This document shows positions 1 to 7,660 of a stretch of 64,000 nucleotides of DNA, piece after piece. Source of the DNA: Roseibium sp. TrichSKD4 (GTDB lineage Bacteria; Pseudomonadota; Alphaproteobacteria; Rhizobiales; Stappiaceae); contig NZ_GL476310.1 of the NCBI RefSeq assembly GCF_000148725.1, positions 367,654-431,653 of the forward strand, in the 5' to 3' direction. The notes beneath the pieces are model-generated. The model did no database searches. It saw only the letters and a list, made by a program, of their open reading frames with translations, and was not told the origin of the DNA. Every line of letters starts with the position of its first letter. The stretch's first letter is position 1. The position numbers were made by a program, and so were the translations under genes.

Positions 1-1580
1 TGTAATGCGTCCGGCCCCGATCAGGGCGGTTGGTAGATATTGGCCAACCGAAACTGCGAATCCAATTGCCAGTGCGATTAACAGCGGGGTGAGCAACAGG
101 GGCAGGCGAACGGACCAGAAGATCCGCCAATTGGAAACGCCAAGAGACGCTGCGACTTGCCCATATCTTGGGTCCAGATGATGCCATGGTCGGAGAAAGC
201 TAGAAAGACATAAGGCAGCACGAAAACCAAGTGAGCCAGTGTGACGGCCAAGTACGTTCCACCAATGCCTAGCCATACGAACAGGACGTGGAGGCCGAAT
301 AGAAAACTGATTTGTGGAACGAGTAAAGGCACAAACAAAAGTCCCTTTACCGCCTTGCCTGTTGACCTTCGGCATCTGGTTTGGGCCTCCAGAAGCCAGA
401 GCACCAGGGCAAGACAAGGAAGACTTGCGCCTAAGCCGACGGCTGCCGTTATCCATATGGTCATTGCGTTGTCTTCAATCGCCATACGCCAGTGAAAAAG
501 TGTGAAAGTGTTGGGCAATGTGTCCGGGAACCACCAACCTCGGGCAACGGACCAGATCGCAAGGACCGTAAATCCGAACAAAAGTGCCACAAGAATGGTA
601 CCGATGAAGCCAAGGGTGAGCCAGCGCAAGCTGAAGTCCTGAACGGCCCTGTCACCGGTTGTAACCTGCCACCGATAGACCAAGCGCATGACGGTTTCAG
701 CGCAGACCCAAAACAGCATGGCACTTGCTGTTACCACCACTTGCAAAAGTGCGGCTGCCGAAGCTTGCAGCCACATGGCGGGCGCAGGCTCAAAGAACCA
801 CTCCAGGATACGTGGTGCCAAGGGGGCAGGCGTTGTCGGCCCGAGGATGATAGCGACGTCCACAACGGAAGTTGAATAGGCAAGAACGGCAAATACAGGC
901 AGGCGAATTTGAGGATAGAGCTGGGGAATAATGACGGCGAAAAAGCCCCTGATTGATCCATATCCAAGGTTGGCGGCAACGCGGGTCATCTCTCGCGCTT
1001 TGGTTTGCGGCATGGCTGCAAGGACCACGAGAAGAAGAAACGGAACCTCTTTCGCGACCAACCCCAGAACCATGGCAAGGCCAAGTGGGTCGTTGAGAAT
1101 GAGCAGATCTGGAGGGCGGTCGTAACCTGTAGCCCAAGGCGATATCAGCCGCATCAGGAACCCGGAGGGCGCAACCAGAAACGCCAATCCGAAGGCTGCA
1201 GCTGCGTGTGGAACAGCAAGGAGTGGAGAGAGGACCCGGCTGACGGTCTGAAAAAGGGAAGTCCCGTACCAACTTGCGGTAAAAAACAGAACCAGCAGCA
1301 GCGAAAGTGCGGTGGCTGCCAGTCCGGTCCCGAAGCTCAGAAGAATTGATGTGCTCATGCCTGGCGCAGCAAGCGCATCCTGAAACGGCTTGAACGAAAG
1401 GTCAGTATGTCCAAGGGCTGGCAGATACCCAAGAGCAGGAAACAGGGTGCCGGCCAGACCAACGACAACGGGGATGCCGACAAAAAAGGCAATCATTGTC
1501 GTTGGCCATAAAATCAGGCGGGATGTTTGGGAAGCAGCCACATTTCCCTCTGACGCATCAGTTGCCGCCGTAACGCTCAA
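1..1580 (-). pseudogene. YnjC-like ABC transporter permease, frameshifted and cut by the window edge
   Basis: Two-lobed inner-membrane permease of the ThiP/YnjC type, with about a dozen hydrophobic segments, paired with the YnjB-like binding protein just upstream. The open frame from 1580 ends at 78 with a non-homologous tail. Around 188-191 the conserved sequence switches to the -1 frame, as if one C had been lost from a GACCC run. In that frame the permease loop (DPRYGQVAASLGVSNWR) and the next membrane segment continue without a stop to position 1. Apparent start TTG 1580 overlaps ynjB; GTG at 1541, preceded by AGAGGG, looks better and lies 16 bp after the ynjB stop. It is a true pseudogene or a sequencing error. 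The real C-terminus lies outside the window. Substrate unknown. Confidence 0.8.
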
Positions 1581-2781
1581 CCCAGGCCTTTTCCAATGCG
1601 GTTACCCAACTGGGATGCGGCTCTGGCAAGGTGTTGCCTAATTGCTCTGGCGTCAAAGTGGCAATGCCCAGATCGAGTCTGTCGAATGCGGCTCGGTCAT
1701 CTGCATCAAGGGACTTTAAATTCAACACAGTCGGGTCGCCCCAGTATGTCGGATCTTGCTTGCGGGCTTGCGCTTCCGGAGAAAGCAGGAAATTGGCGAG
1801 CACCATGGCACCTTCTTTGGCAGAACTGTTGTAAGGGATGGCAAGAAAGTGGGTGTTGCCGATAGTGCCCCCGTCAAACACAAACGTCCGGATCGTGTTG
1901 GGCAGTTCGTTGTTGGCAATGGCTGCAGAGGCGTCGCTTGGATTGAAGGAAAAAGCCACATCCAACTCGCCATCGGCCAATAAAAGGCGCAGCTGTGCGG
2001 CGTTCTTCGGGAAAACCTCGCCGCCACGCCACAGGTTTTTGTGCAGCTCGTCGAGATATGCGAACAACGGGCGTGTTTCGGCTTCAAAGGTGTCCGCGTT
2101 GACCGGTTTGGACAATTTGTCCGGATCAACGATCAGATTGATCAGTGCTTGCTTGAGAAAAGTTGTTCCATAAAAGCTGGGCGGTTGTGGGTAGGTGAAC
2201 CGGCCTGGTTGGCGCTCTGTCAGGGCAGCAAGAGCTTCAAGACTGCGCGGCGGTTCACTCAAAACGCGTGTGTCATACATAAAGACCAGCTGCGCCATGC
2301 CCCAGGGGCTTTCTTGCCCATCGGTTGGAACCGTGAAGTCATTGAGGACTGTCGGCTTGCCCTCCGCATCCACATATTTCCAGTTTGGGAGTGACTGTGC
2401 CCAACCGGGTGCTGACAGCAGCCCCTGTGATTTTAGGGTGGCGAAGTTCTCACCGTTGATCCACACCAGATCAACGCTGCCGCCTTTATCCCTACCTGCG
2501 GTTTTCTCGCCTACGACTTGACTGACCACAGCACCGGTCTCGCTGACTTTTACGTGTTCTACCGTCACGCCGTATCGCTGTTCTATTTCCTTCGCTGCCC
2601 AATCAATATAGGCGTTGATCCGCTGTTCTCCGCCCCATGCATGAAAATACACCGTTTGTCCGCGCGCGGCGTCCAGTGTGTCATCGGTCCAAGCGTCAGC
2701 ATTTGCAGAGCCGAGGCTTGTTGCAAATGAAAAACAAAGTGCTGCTGATGCGAGCAAGGACTTGAGCGAAGTAGGTCTCAT
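1558..2781 (-). CDS. YnjB-like ABC transporter substrate-binding protein
   Basis: Periplasmic solute-binding protein of about 407 residues resembling E. coli YnjB, whose ligand is not established. The Met at 2781 gives a good signal peptide (MRPTSLKSLL, hydrophobic core, then SANA before the mature WTDDTLDAARG). An upstream in-frame ATG at 2805 would add eight residues that do not fit a signal peptide. The mature part contains the typical W-G-G-E-x-R-I-N and V-W-I-N-G-E-N-F segments of this family. It is the first gene of a minus-strand pair with the ynjC-like permease; the ATPase partner would lie left of the window. A perfect TGTCAC-G-GTGACA palindrome about 90 bp upstream may be its operator. 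Confidence 0.85.
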   Translation of the reverse strand: MRPTSLKSLLASAALCFSFATSLGSANADAWTDDTLDAARGQTVYFHAWGGEQRINAYIDWAAKEIEQRYGVTVEHVKVSETGAVVSQVVGEKTAGRDKGGSVDLVWINGENFATLKSQGLLSAPGWAQSLPNWKYVDAEGKPTVLNDFTVPTDGQESPWGMAQLVFMYDTRVLSEPPRSLEALAALTERQPGRFTYPQPPSFYGTTFLKQALINLIVDPDKLSKPVNADTFEAETRPLFAYLDELHKNLWRGGEVFPKNAAQLRLLLADGELDVAFSFNPSDASAAIANNELPNTIRTFVFDGGTIGNTHFLAIPYNSSAKEGAMVLANFLLSPEAQARKQDPTYWGDPTVLNLKSLDADDRAAFDRLDLGIATLTPEQLGNTLPEPHPSWVTALEKAWVERYGGN

Positions 2782-2870
2782 GAGGGCCTCGGTAAAGTGA
2801 AACACTGGAATCGTTAGGCGTCAGAACAACCGTAAGGTCAAGACAAGCCTTTGTGAATTATTGTCATCTT

Positions 2871-2883
2871 TGTCACGGTGACA
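2871..2883. promoter_or_regulatory. Palindromic candidate operator upstream of ynjB
   Basis: TGTCAC-G-GTGACA is a perfect inverted repeat in the short gap between the ynjB-like gene and the putR stop. A near copy of one arm (TGTCAT) lies 10 bp away. The position suits a repressor or activator site for the ynjBC promoter. The cognate regulator is unknown. Confidence 0.4.
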
Positions 2884-2922
2884 GTTTGCATAGGGGGGCT
2901 GACCCTGGGGCCTTTTACCCTG

Positions 2923-3390
2923 TCAAACAGGCAGGATGTGAGTTTCCTTTAGCTCTTCCATGACTGGGTAGGTGTGTGTTTCTCGCACCCCGGGAAGCGT
3001 CAGAACTACGTCTGACAAAAATTTGCGGTATGTATCCATATCAGACACGCGCGCCTTGATCAGATAATCAAAGCCTCCTGCCACCATATGACATTCCAGA
3101 ATGTCGCTTGAGCGCTCGATGGCACGTTTGAAGCCATCGAAGATCTCTGACGATGTTCTGTCCAGCTTGATCTCCACAAACACAAGCAATTCCCGCCCCA
3201 CTTTTTCGGGGGAGAGCACAGCCGAGAAGTGTTGGATGTATCCTTCTCGGACAAGGCGTTTGAAACGCTCGCTGGTTGCATTGGCAGACAAGCCAATCTT
3301 GTCAGCAAGATCGGTGTTGCTGATCCGGCCATCCGCTTGAATGGCCTTGAGAATTTTGCGGTCTATGGCGTCAAGAGAGGTGGTGGACAC
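2923..3390 (-). CDS. putR: Lrp/AsnC-family transcriptional regulator, probable PutR
   Basis: Regulator of about 155 residues with an N-terminal winged helix (LDAIDRKILKAIQADGRISN, then LADKIGLSANATSERFKRL) and a C-terminal RAM/Lrp ligand-binding domain (VAGGFDYLIKARVSDMDTYRKF). I prefer the GTG start at 3390, which places LDAIDRKIL at the usual distance from the N-terminus; the in-frame ATG at 3435 adds a non-conserved leader. It is divergent from putA with about 126 bp between them. This is the arrangement of PutR in Agrobacterium and relatives, where an Lrp-type protein activates proline catabolism in response to proline. Assignment as PutR rests on family and position. Confidence 0.85.
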   Translation of the reverse strand: MSTTSLDAIDRKILKAIQADGRISNTDLADKIGLSANATSERFKRLVREGYIQHFSAVLSPEKVGRELLVFVEIKLDRTSSEIFDGFKRAIERSSDILECHMVAGGFDYLIKARVSDMDTYRKFLSDVVLTLPGVRETHTYPVMEELKETHILPV

Positions 3391-3467
3391 GGAAATGGGC
3401 CTTTTGCACCGAAGGAATCCACCAAACATTGGCATAAATTTGGTGAAAAATCATCTTCAACTCAAGG

Positions 3468-3482
3468 CAAGATGCAAAATCT
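3468..3482. promoter_or_regulatory. Candidate PutR (Lrp-type) operator in the putR-putA gap
   Basis: AAGAT-N5-ATCTT is a perfect 5-bp inverted repeat around an A-rich centre, 15 bp overall, ending about 34 bp before the putA start. Lrp/AsnC proteins bind AT-rich, roughly 15-bp imperfect palindromes, so this is a reasonable PutR site. No binding evidence is available from sequence alone. Confidence 0.4.
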
Positions 3483-3516
3483 TTTGTGCCTGTTGGCCTC
3501 TTCCAGGGAGACGGGA

Positions 3517-6500
3517 ATGCCCACTTCTGCAACTGCATATACCACAGCGCTTGATAAATCCACCCTGCCACCATTCCGCGCAGAATATGCGCTGGATGAT
3601 ACACAGCTTGTTCGAAAGCTTCTGGCGGAGGTCTCGTTAAGTGATGCGCAAGAAAGGCGGATCGACGAGCAGGCCTCCGGCTACATCCACGCCATGCGCA
3701 ATGCACCGACAGGGCTTGGAGGTGTAGAAGACTTCATGCGGGAATTTGGTCTGACCACGCGAGAGGGTCTCGCGATGATGGTATTGGCCGAGGCTCTCTT
3801 GCGCGTTCCCGATGCCACGACTGCAGACAAGCTGATTGAAGACAAGTTGGCAGCAGCTCGTTTTGATGAGCCAAGCCAACCAAAGTCAGACACATGGCTG
3901 GTATCTGCATCGTCCTGGGCGCTGGGCATTACATCCCGCTTGCTTCACCCGGGTGATACGCCAACGTCCATTTTGTCATCCCTTGTGAAGCGTATGGGCA
4001 TGCCTGCCGTAAGAACCGCGACCCGCAAGGCCATGCGTCTGCTCGGGCACCAGTTTGTATTGGGTGAAACCATCGGCAAGGCTCTGGACAGGGCAAAGGC
4101 GCAGGAAGCAAAAGGCTACCGCTATTCCTACGACATGCTGGGCGAAGGGGCCCGGACAATGGAAGACGCCGAGCGCTACTTCCAGTCGTATGCCAATGCC
4201 ATTGAGGAAATAGGAAAGTCAGCCGGGACCAGAGAGCTGCCGGATCGCCCGGGCATTTCCGTCAAACTGTCAGCTTTGCATCCCCGCTATCAAGCCATGA
4301 ACGGCGAACGTGTTCGGGGCGAAGTTGTTCCAAAACTGCTCAAACTTGTTGCGGCCGCTCGTAAGCATGAGTTGAATTTCACCGTTGATGCAGAAGAAGC
4401 GGACCGCCTCGAAATCTCACTCGATGTGATTGCAGCCGTATTGGCAGACCCTGTGACCGAAGGGTGGGATGGGTTCGGCCTTGCGGTGCAGGCCTATCAA
4501 AAACGCTCTATCCACGTCATAGACTGGCTGGTGGCGGCAGCGCGAAAACACGATCGCCGCTTGATGGTCCGCCTTGTGAAGGGCGCCTATTGGGACACGG
4601 AAATCAAACATGCACAGGAAATGGGAACGGAAGACTATCCGGTCTTTACCCGCAAGGCTGCAACCGACCTATCCTATCTGGCCTGTGCTCAACGCATGCT
4701 GGCGGCCCGTGATGTTCTTTATCCGCAATTTGCGACACACAATGCGCTGACGGTTGCCCAGATTGCCGAGCTGGCTGGTGACAAGAAAGGCTACGAGTTT
4801 CAGCGTTTGCATGGCATGGGCGAGAGCCTGTTCAAGGCAGTGAGTGAAACAGACAAATATCCTTGCCGGATTTATGCGCCGGTTGGCGGCCACAAGGATC
4901 TGCTCGCCTATCTGGTGCGCCGACTGTTGGAAAACGGTGCCAACTCCTCATTCGTGACAATCGTTGGGGACAGTTCGGTTCCTGTTGCACATTTGCTCAA
5001 ACGTCCGGATGAAATCCTTAAAAATGGAGATCACTCTCGGAATAACTCGATCCCGTTGCCGCTGGACCTCTACGGGGAAAGCCGCAAAAACTCCAAGGGG
5101 TTGGAACTTGGGTGCGCGAAGGATCGCACCGAACTGGTGACCGCGATTGAGAATATCGAGTTTCCAGCTGTGGAGGCAAAGCCGCTTATTCCGGGAGCTA
5201 AAGCGTTCGGTGTCACCGAAGACGTTGTTTCCCCGGTCGACGGCAAAATCGTTGCCGGAAAGGTCACTCTGGCCTCTGTCCAGAATGTCGAAGACGCGAT
5301 GACTGCCGGACGTGTCGGCTTTAAGAGCTGGTCACGGTGGCCCGTTGAAGACCGAGCAGCTGCCCTCGAAAAAATGGCTGATTTGATGGAGGCGGATTTC
5401 GATCGCCTGATGGCCATCTTGTGCGTTGAAGGCGGCAAGACCCTGACCGACGGAATCGCTGAAATCCGAGAGGCGGTCGATTTCTGCCGGTATTACGCGG
5501 CAGAGGCAAAGTCCTTGTTCGGGGCGGGGCGGTTGCTGCCGGGGCCAACAGGAGAAGAGGACCGGTATCGTTTCCGAGGCCGTGGCGTATTCGTCTGCAT
5601 TTCACCTTGGAACTTCCCGTTGGCGATTTTCCTCGGCCAAGTGTCCGCGGCTTTGGTGGCGGGAAATGCCGTCATCGCAAAACCGGCAAAACAAACGCCT
5701 TTGATTGCTCATGAGGCGGTGCGGATGATGCATAAGGCCGGTGTGCCGGAGGATGCGCTTTTGTATGTACCGGGCGATGGTGAAATCGGTGCGGCGCTGA
5801 CCAGCCATCCAAAGGTAGCCGGTGTGGCCTTTACAGGTTCCACGGAAACAGCCTGGGCGATCAACCGCACATTGGCTGCAAAGAACGGACCGATTGTCCC
5901 GCTGATCGCCGAGACCGGTGGACTAAACGCCATGTTGGTTGATGCAACGGCCTTGCCGGAACAGGTGTGTGATGATGTGGTCAACTCAGCCTTCCAGTCC
6001 GCAGGTCAACGCTGTTCCGCACTTCGGTTGTTGTTCCTGCAGGACGATATTGCAGACGCGCAGTTGAAGATGCTGGAAGGGGCCGCCAAGGAACTCAGCC
6101 TTGGTGACCCGAAAAAGCCGTCAACCGATATCGGACCGGTGATCGATACTGAGGCCCGTGATGGCATTTTGGCACATGTCGAAAAGATGAGATCCTCTCA
6201 AAAGGTCCGGTACGTAGGTGAAACGCCACAGGGCGAATATGCAAACGGCACATGGGTTGCGCCGCATATCATCGAGCTGGATCGACCAGAAGCGCTGGAG
6301 CGGGAAATCTTTGGCCCGATCCTTCACGTCGTTCGCTACAAGGCGCAGGAGCTCGACAAGGTGCTCGATGCTATTGAAGAGACTGGTTATGGCCTGACCC
6401 TTGGTGTTCACAGTCGGATTGACGCGCTGGTTGAGAAAGTCGTCGACCGTTTGGCGGTGGGTAATGTCTATGTGAACCGCAATACGATTGGCGCCGTTGT

Positions 6501-6657
6501 CGGCACGCAGCCCTTCGGCGGATCGGGCCTGTCCGGCACAGGACCGAAAGCAGGTGGCCCGAACTATCTCGTCCGTTTTGCTCTGGAACAGGTTGTCTCG
6601 ATCAACACGGCTGCAGCTGGCGGAAACGCAAGCCTTGTCGCGGCGTCTGACGAGTAA
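3517..6657 (+). CDS. putA: Bifunctional proline dehydrogenase / L-glutamate gamma-semialdehyde dehydrogenase PutA
   Basis: Oxidises proline to glutamate in two steps at the membrane, passing electrons through FAD to quinone and making NADH. The 1046-residue protein lacks the N-terminal ribbon-helix-helix repressor domain of enteric PutA, so control is left to the divergent putR. The FAD proline dehydrogenase barrel comes first (VKLSALHPRY, VRLVKGAYWD, FATHN). The aldehyde dehydrogenase domain follows (SPWNFPLAIF, VAFTGST, and the catalytic-Cys segment SAGQRCSALR, then EIFGPILHVVRY). ATG 3517 is chosen because AGGGAG precedes it by 6 bp; the frame is open further upstream but runs across putR on the other strand. 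A short C-terminal Ala/Gly tail is present. Confidence 0.95.
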   Translation: MPTSATAYTTALDKSTLPPFRAEYALDDTQLVRKLLAEVSLSDAQERRIDEQASGYIHAMRNAPTGLGGVEDFMREFGLTTREGLAMMVLAEALLRVPDATTADKLIEDKLAAARFDEPSQPKSDTWLVSASSWALGITSRLLHPGDTPTSILSSLVKRMGMPAVRTATRKAMRLLGHQFVLGETIGKALDRAKAQEAKGYRYSYDMLGEGARTMEDAERYFQSYANAIEEIGKSAGTRELPDRPGISVKLSALHPRYQAMNGERVRGEVVPKLLKLVAAARKHELNFTVDAEEADRLEISLDVIAAVLADPVTEGWDGFGLAVQAYQKRSIHVIDWLVAAARKHDRRLMVRLVKGAYWDTEIKHAQEMGTEDYPVFTRKAATDLSYLACAQRMLAARDVLYPQFATHNALTVAQIAELAGDKKGYEFQRLHGMGESLFKAVSETDKYPCRIYAPVGGHKDLLAYLVRRLLENGANSSFVTIVGDSSVPVAHLLKRPDEILKNGDHSRNNSIPLPLDLYGESRKNSKGLELGCAKDRTELVTAIENIEFPAVEAKPLIPGAKAFGVTEDVVSPVDGKIVAGKVTLASVQNVEDAMTAGRVGFKSWSRWPVEDRAAALEKMADLMEADFDRLMAILCVEGGKTLTDGIAEIREAVDFCRYYAAEAKSLFGAGRLLPGPTGEEDRYRFRGRGVFVCISPWNFPLAIFLGQVSAALVAGNAVIAKPAKQTPLIAHEAVRMMHKAGVPEDALLYVPGDGEIGAALTSHPKVAGVAFTGSTETAWAINRTLAAKNGPIVPLIAETGGLNAMLVDATALPEQVCDDVVNSAFQSAGQRCSALRLLFLQDDIADAQLKMLEGAAKELSLGDPKKPSTDIGPVIDTEARDGILAHVEKMRSSQKVRYVGETPQGEYANGTWVAPHIIELDRPEALEREIFGPILHVVRYKAQELDKVLDAIEETGYGLTLGVHSRIDALVEKVVDRLAVGNVYVNRNTIGAVVGTQPFGGSGLSGTGPKAGGPNYLVRFALEQVVSINTAAAGGNASLVAASDE

Positions 6658-6662
6658 ATCTA

Positions 6663-6704
6663 ATTTAAAAAACTCGCCCGGCGCTGCTGAGCTTGTGCCG
6701 GGTG
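6663..6704 (-). terminator. Intrinsic terminator after the DUF1186 gene
   Basis: Inverted repeat CGCCCGGC / GCCGGGTG (one G-U pair) with a 14-base loop. Read on the minus strand it is followed by GAG and six T residues, a classic rho-independent terminator for the leftward DUF1186 gene. It also lies just after the putA stop and may work poorly in that direction, as no T-run follows on the plus strand. Confidence 0.65.
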
Positions 6705-6721
6705 GGAACCTAAGTTTTGGT

Positions 6722-7606
6722 TTAGTCTGATCGTTCAAGCGGGGCGTTTTCATTCCCTGCTTCGCCGAATGTATAGGCAGCGGCAGCGTCTTCTGCTGCT
6801 TTCATCAACAAGGTCTGCGAGACTGTTTCGCTGGTCCCAGGTGCAAGACGGGCGGCATTGTAGAAGTCGTATTTCAATTGCTCTGGTTCGCCAAAAGGAA
6901 TGTACCCGGTCTTGCGCCGCCAAGTAGCGCTTTTGCGAAGGGATGGCGTGCTGTCGCGCAGTCTTTTCTGGAATTCCCGGTAGTCGGCTTCTGACAAGGC
7001 AAAAGGACCTCGCTCGATGCGCCCTTGATCGATGATCTCGGCAACAATCGGAGCGACGGCTGTAAGGCCGAGGTCTGCTATGATATTGAGCCAACTGATC
7101 CAAACCGGATCTTCTGGAGAGGTCGTCATCTGATCAGGCAACGCCTTGAGCGTCTTCGCAGCGGCTGATCGAGGCACAGTTCCATTGAGGACAAAATAAG
7201 CCCAAGCCTTGAAGAAGGCGTCTCGGATCAGCCAGTCAGCTGGGGCTGAAGCCGCAAACTGCCAAATCACGTCGGGATCATTGGCCCCAAGAGCCATCAG
7301 CATGCGGGGCAGGGTTTCGCCGATAGCGGCATCTCCCATCATCCGGTCGGCTTCCTCCCGGTGGTTTTCAAGCAAATGAATCAGGTCAGGGAGGGACGCA
7401 TGGGCCTTCTGCGCGGCCAGCACATGCAAACCATAAAAAAGGGCCCGCTCTTCTTCCTCAGACAGCCGTGATCCAGAGCTTATCCGTTTGAGAAACGGGA
7501 GGAAGATCGCAGCTGTGCGAGCGGGATCATCCAGACATGCAGACAGTGCGTCCCATGGCAATCTGTTGCGGCCAGCCAGCTCGGATATGATGTGCGTGCG
7601 ATCCAT
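6722..7606 (-). CDS. DUF1186 domain-containing protein
   Basis: Protein of 294 residues rich in alpha helices, matching the DUF1186 family found mainly in alphaproteobacteria. No catalytic motif is visible. The sequence reads like tandem helical hairpins (HVLAAQKAHASLPDLIHLLE, MLMALGANDPDVIWQFAAS), as in HEAT-like scaffolds, but that is inference. There is no signal peptide, so it is probably cytosolic. It has its own terminator and lies 54 bp downstream of hrpB on the same strand. Function unknown. Confidence 0.75.
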   Translation of the reverse strand: MDRTHIISELAGRNRLPWDALSACLDDPARTAAIFLPFLKRISSGSRLSEEEERALFYGLHVLAAQKAHASLPDLIHLLENHREEADRMMGDAAIGETLPRMLMALGANDPDVIWQFAASAPADWLIRDAFFKAWAYFVLNGTVPRSAAAKTLKALPDQMTTSPEDPVWISWLNIIADLGLTAVAPIVAEIIDQGRIERGPFALSEADYREFQKRLRDSTPSLRKSATWRRKTGYIPFGEPEQLKYDFYNAARLAPGTSETVSQTLLMKAAEDAAAAYTFGEAGNENAPLERSD

Positions 7607-7660
7607 GCGCTAACACTAACCTATAATTGCGGTGACAACCAAGAGTACTGCCTGCGGGTT

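Noticed and set aside
790-1272. 160-codon frame on the minus strand inside ynjC
   Set aside because: Alternative frame of the permease; Arg/Ser/Cys-rich with no membrane pattern.
3229-3516. N-terminal extension of putA by 96 codons
   Set aside because: It would run opposite putR, replace the natural divergent promoter region, and add unconserved sequence; a good ribosome site precedes ATG 3517.
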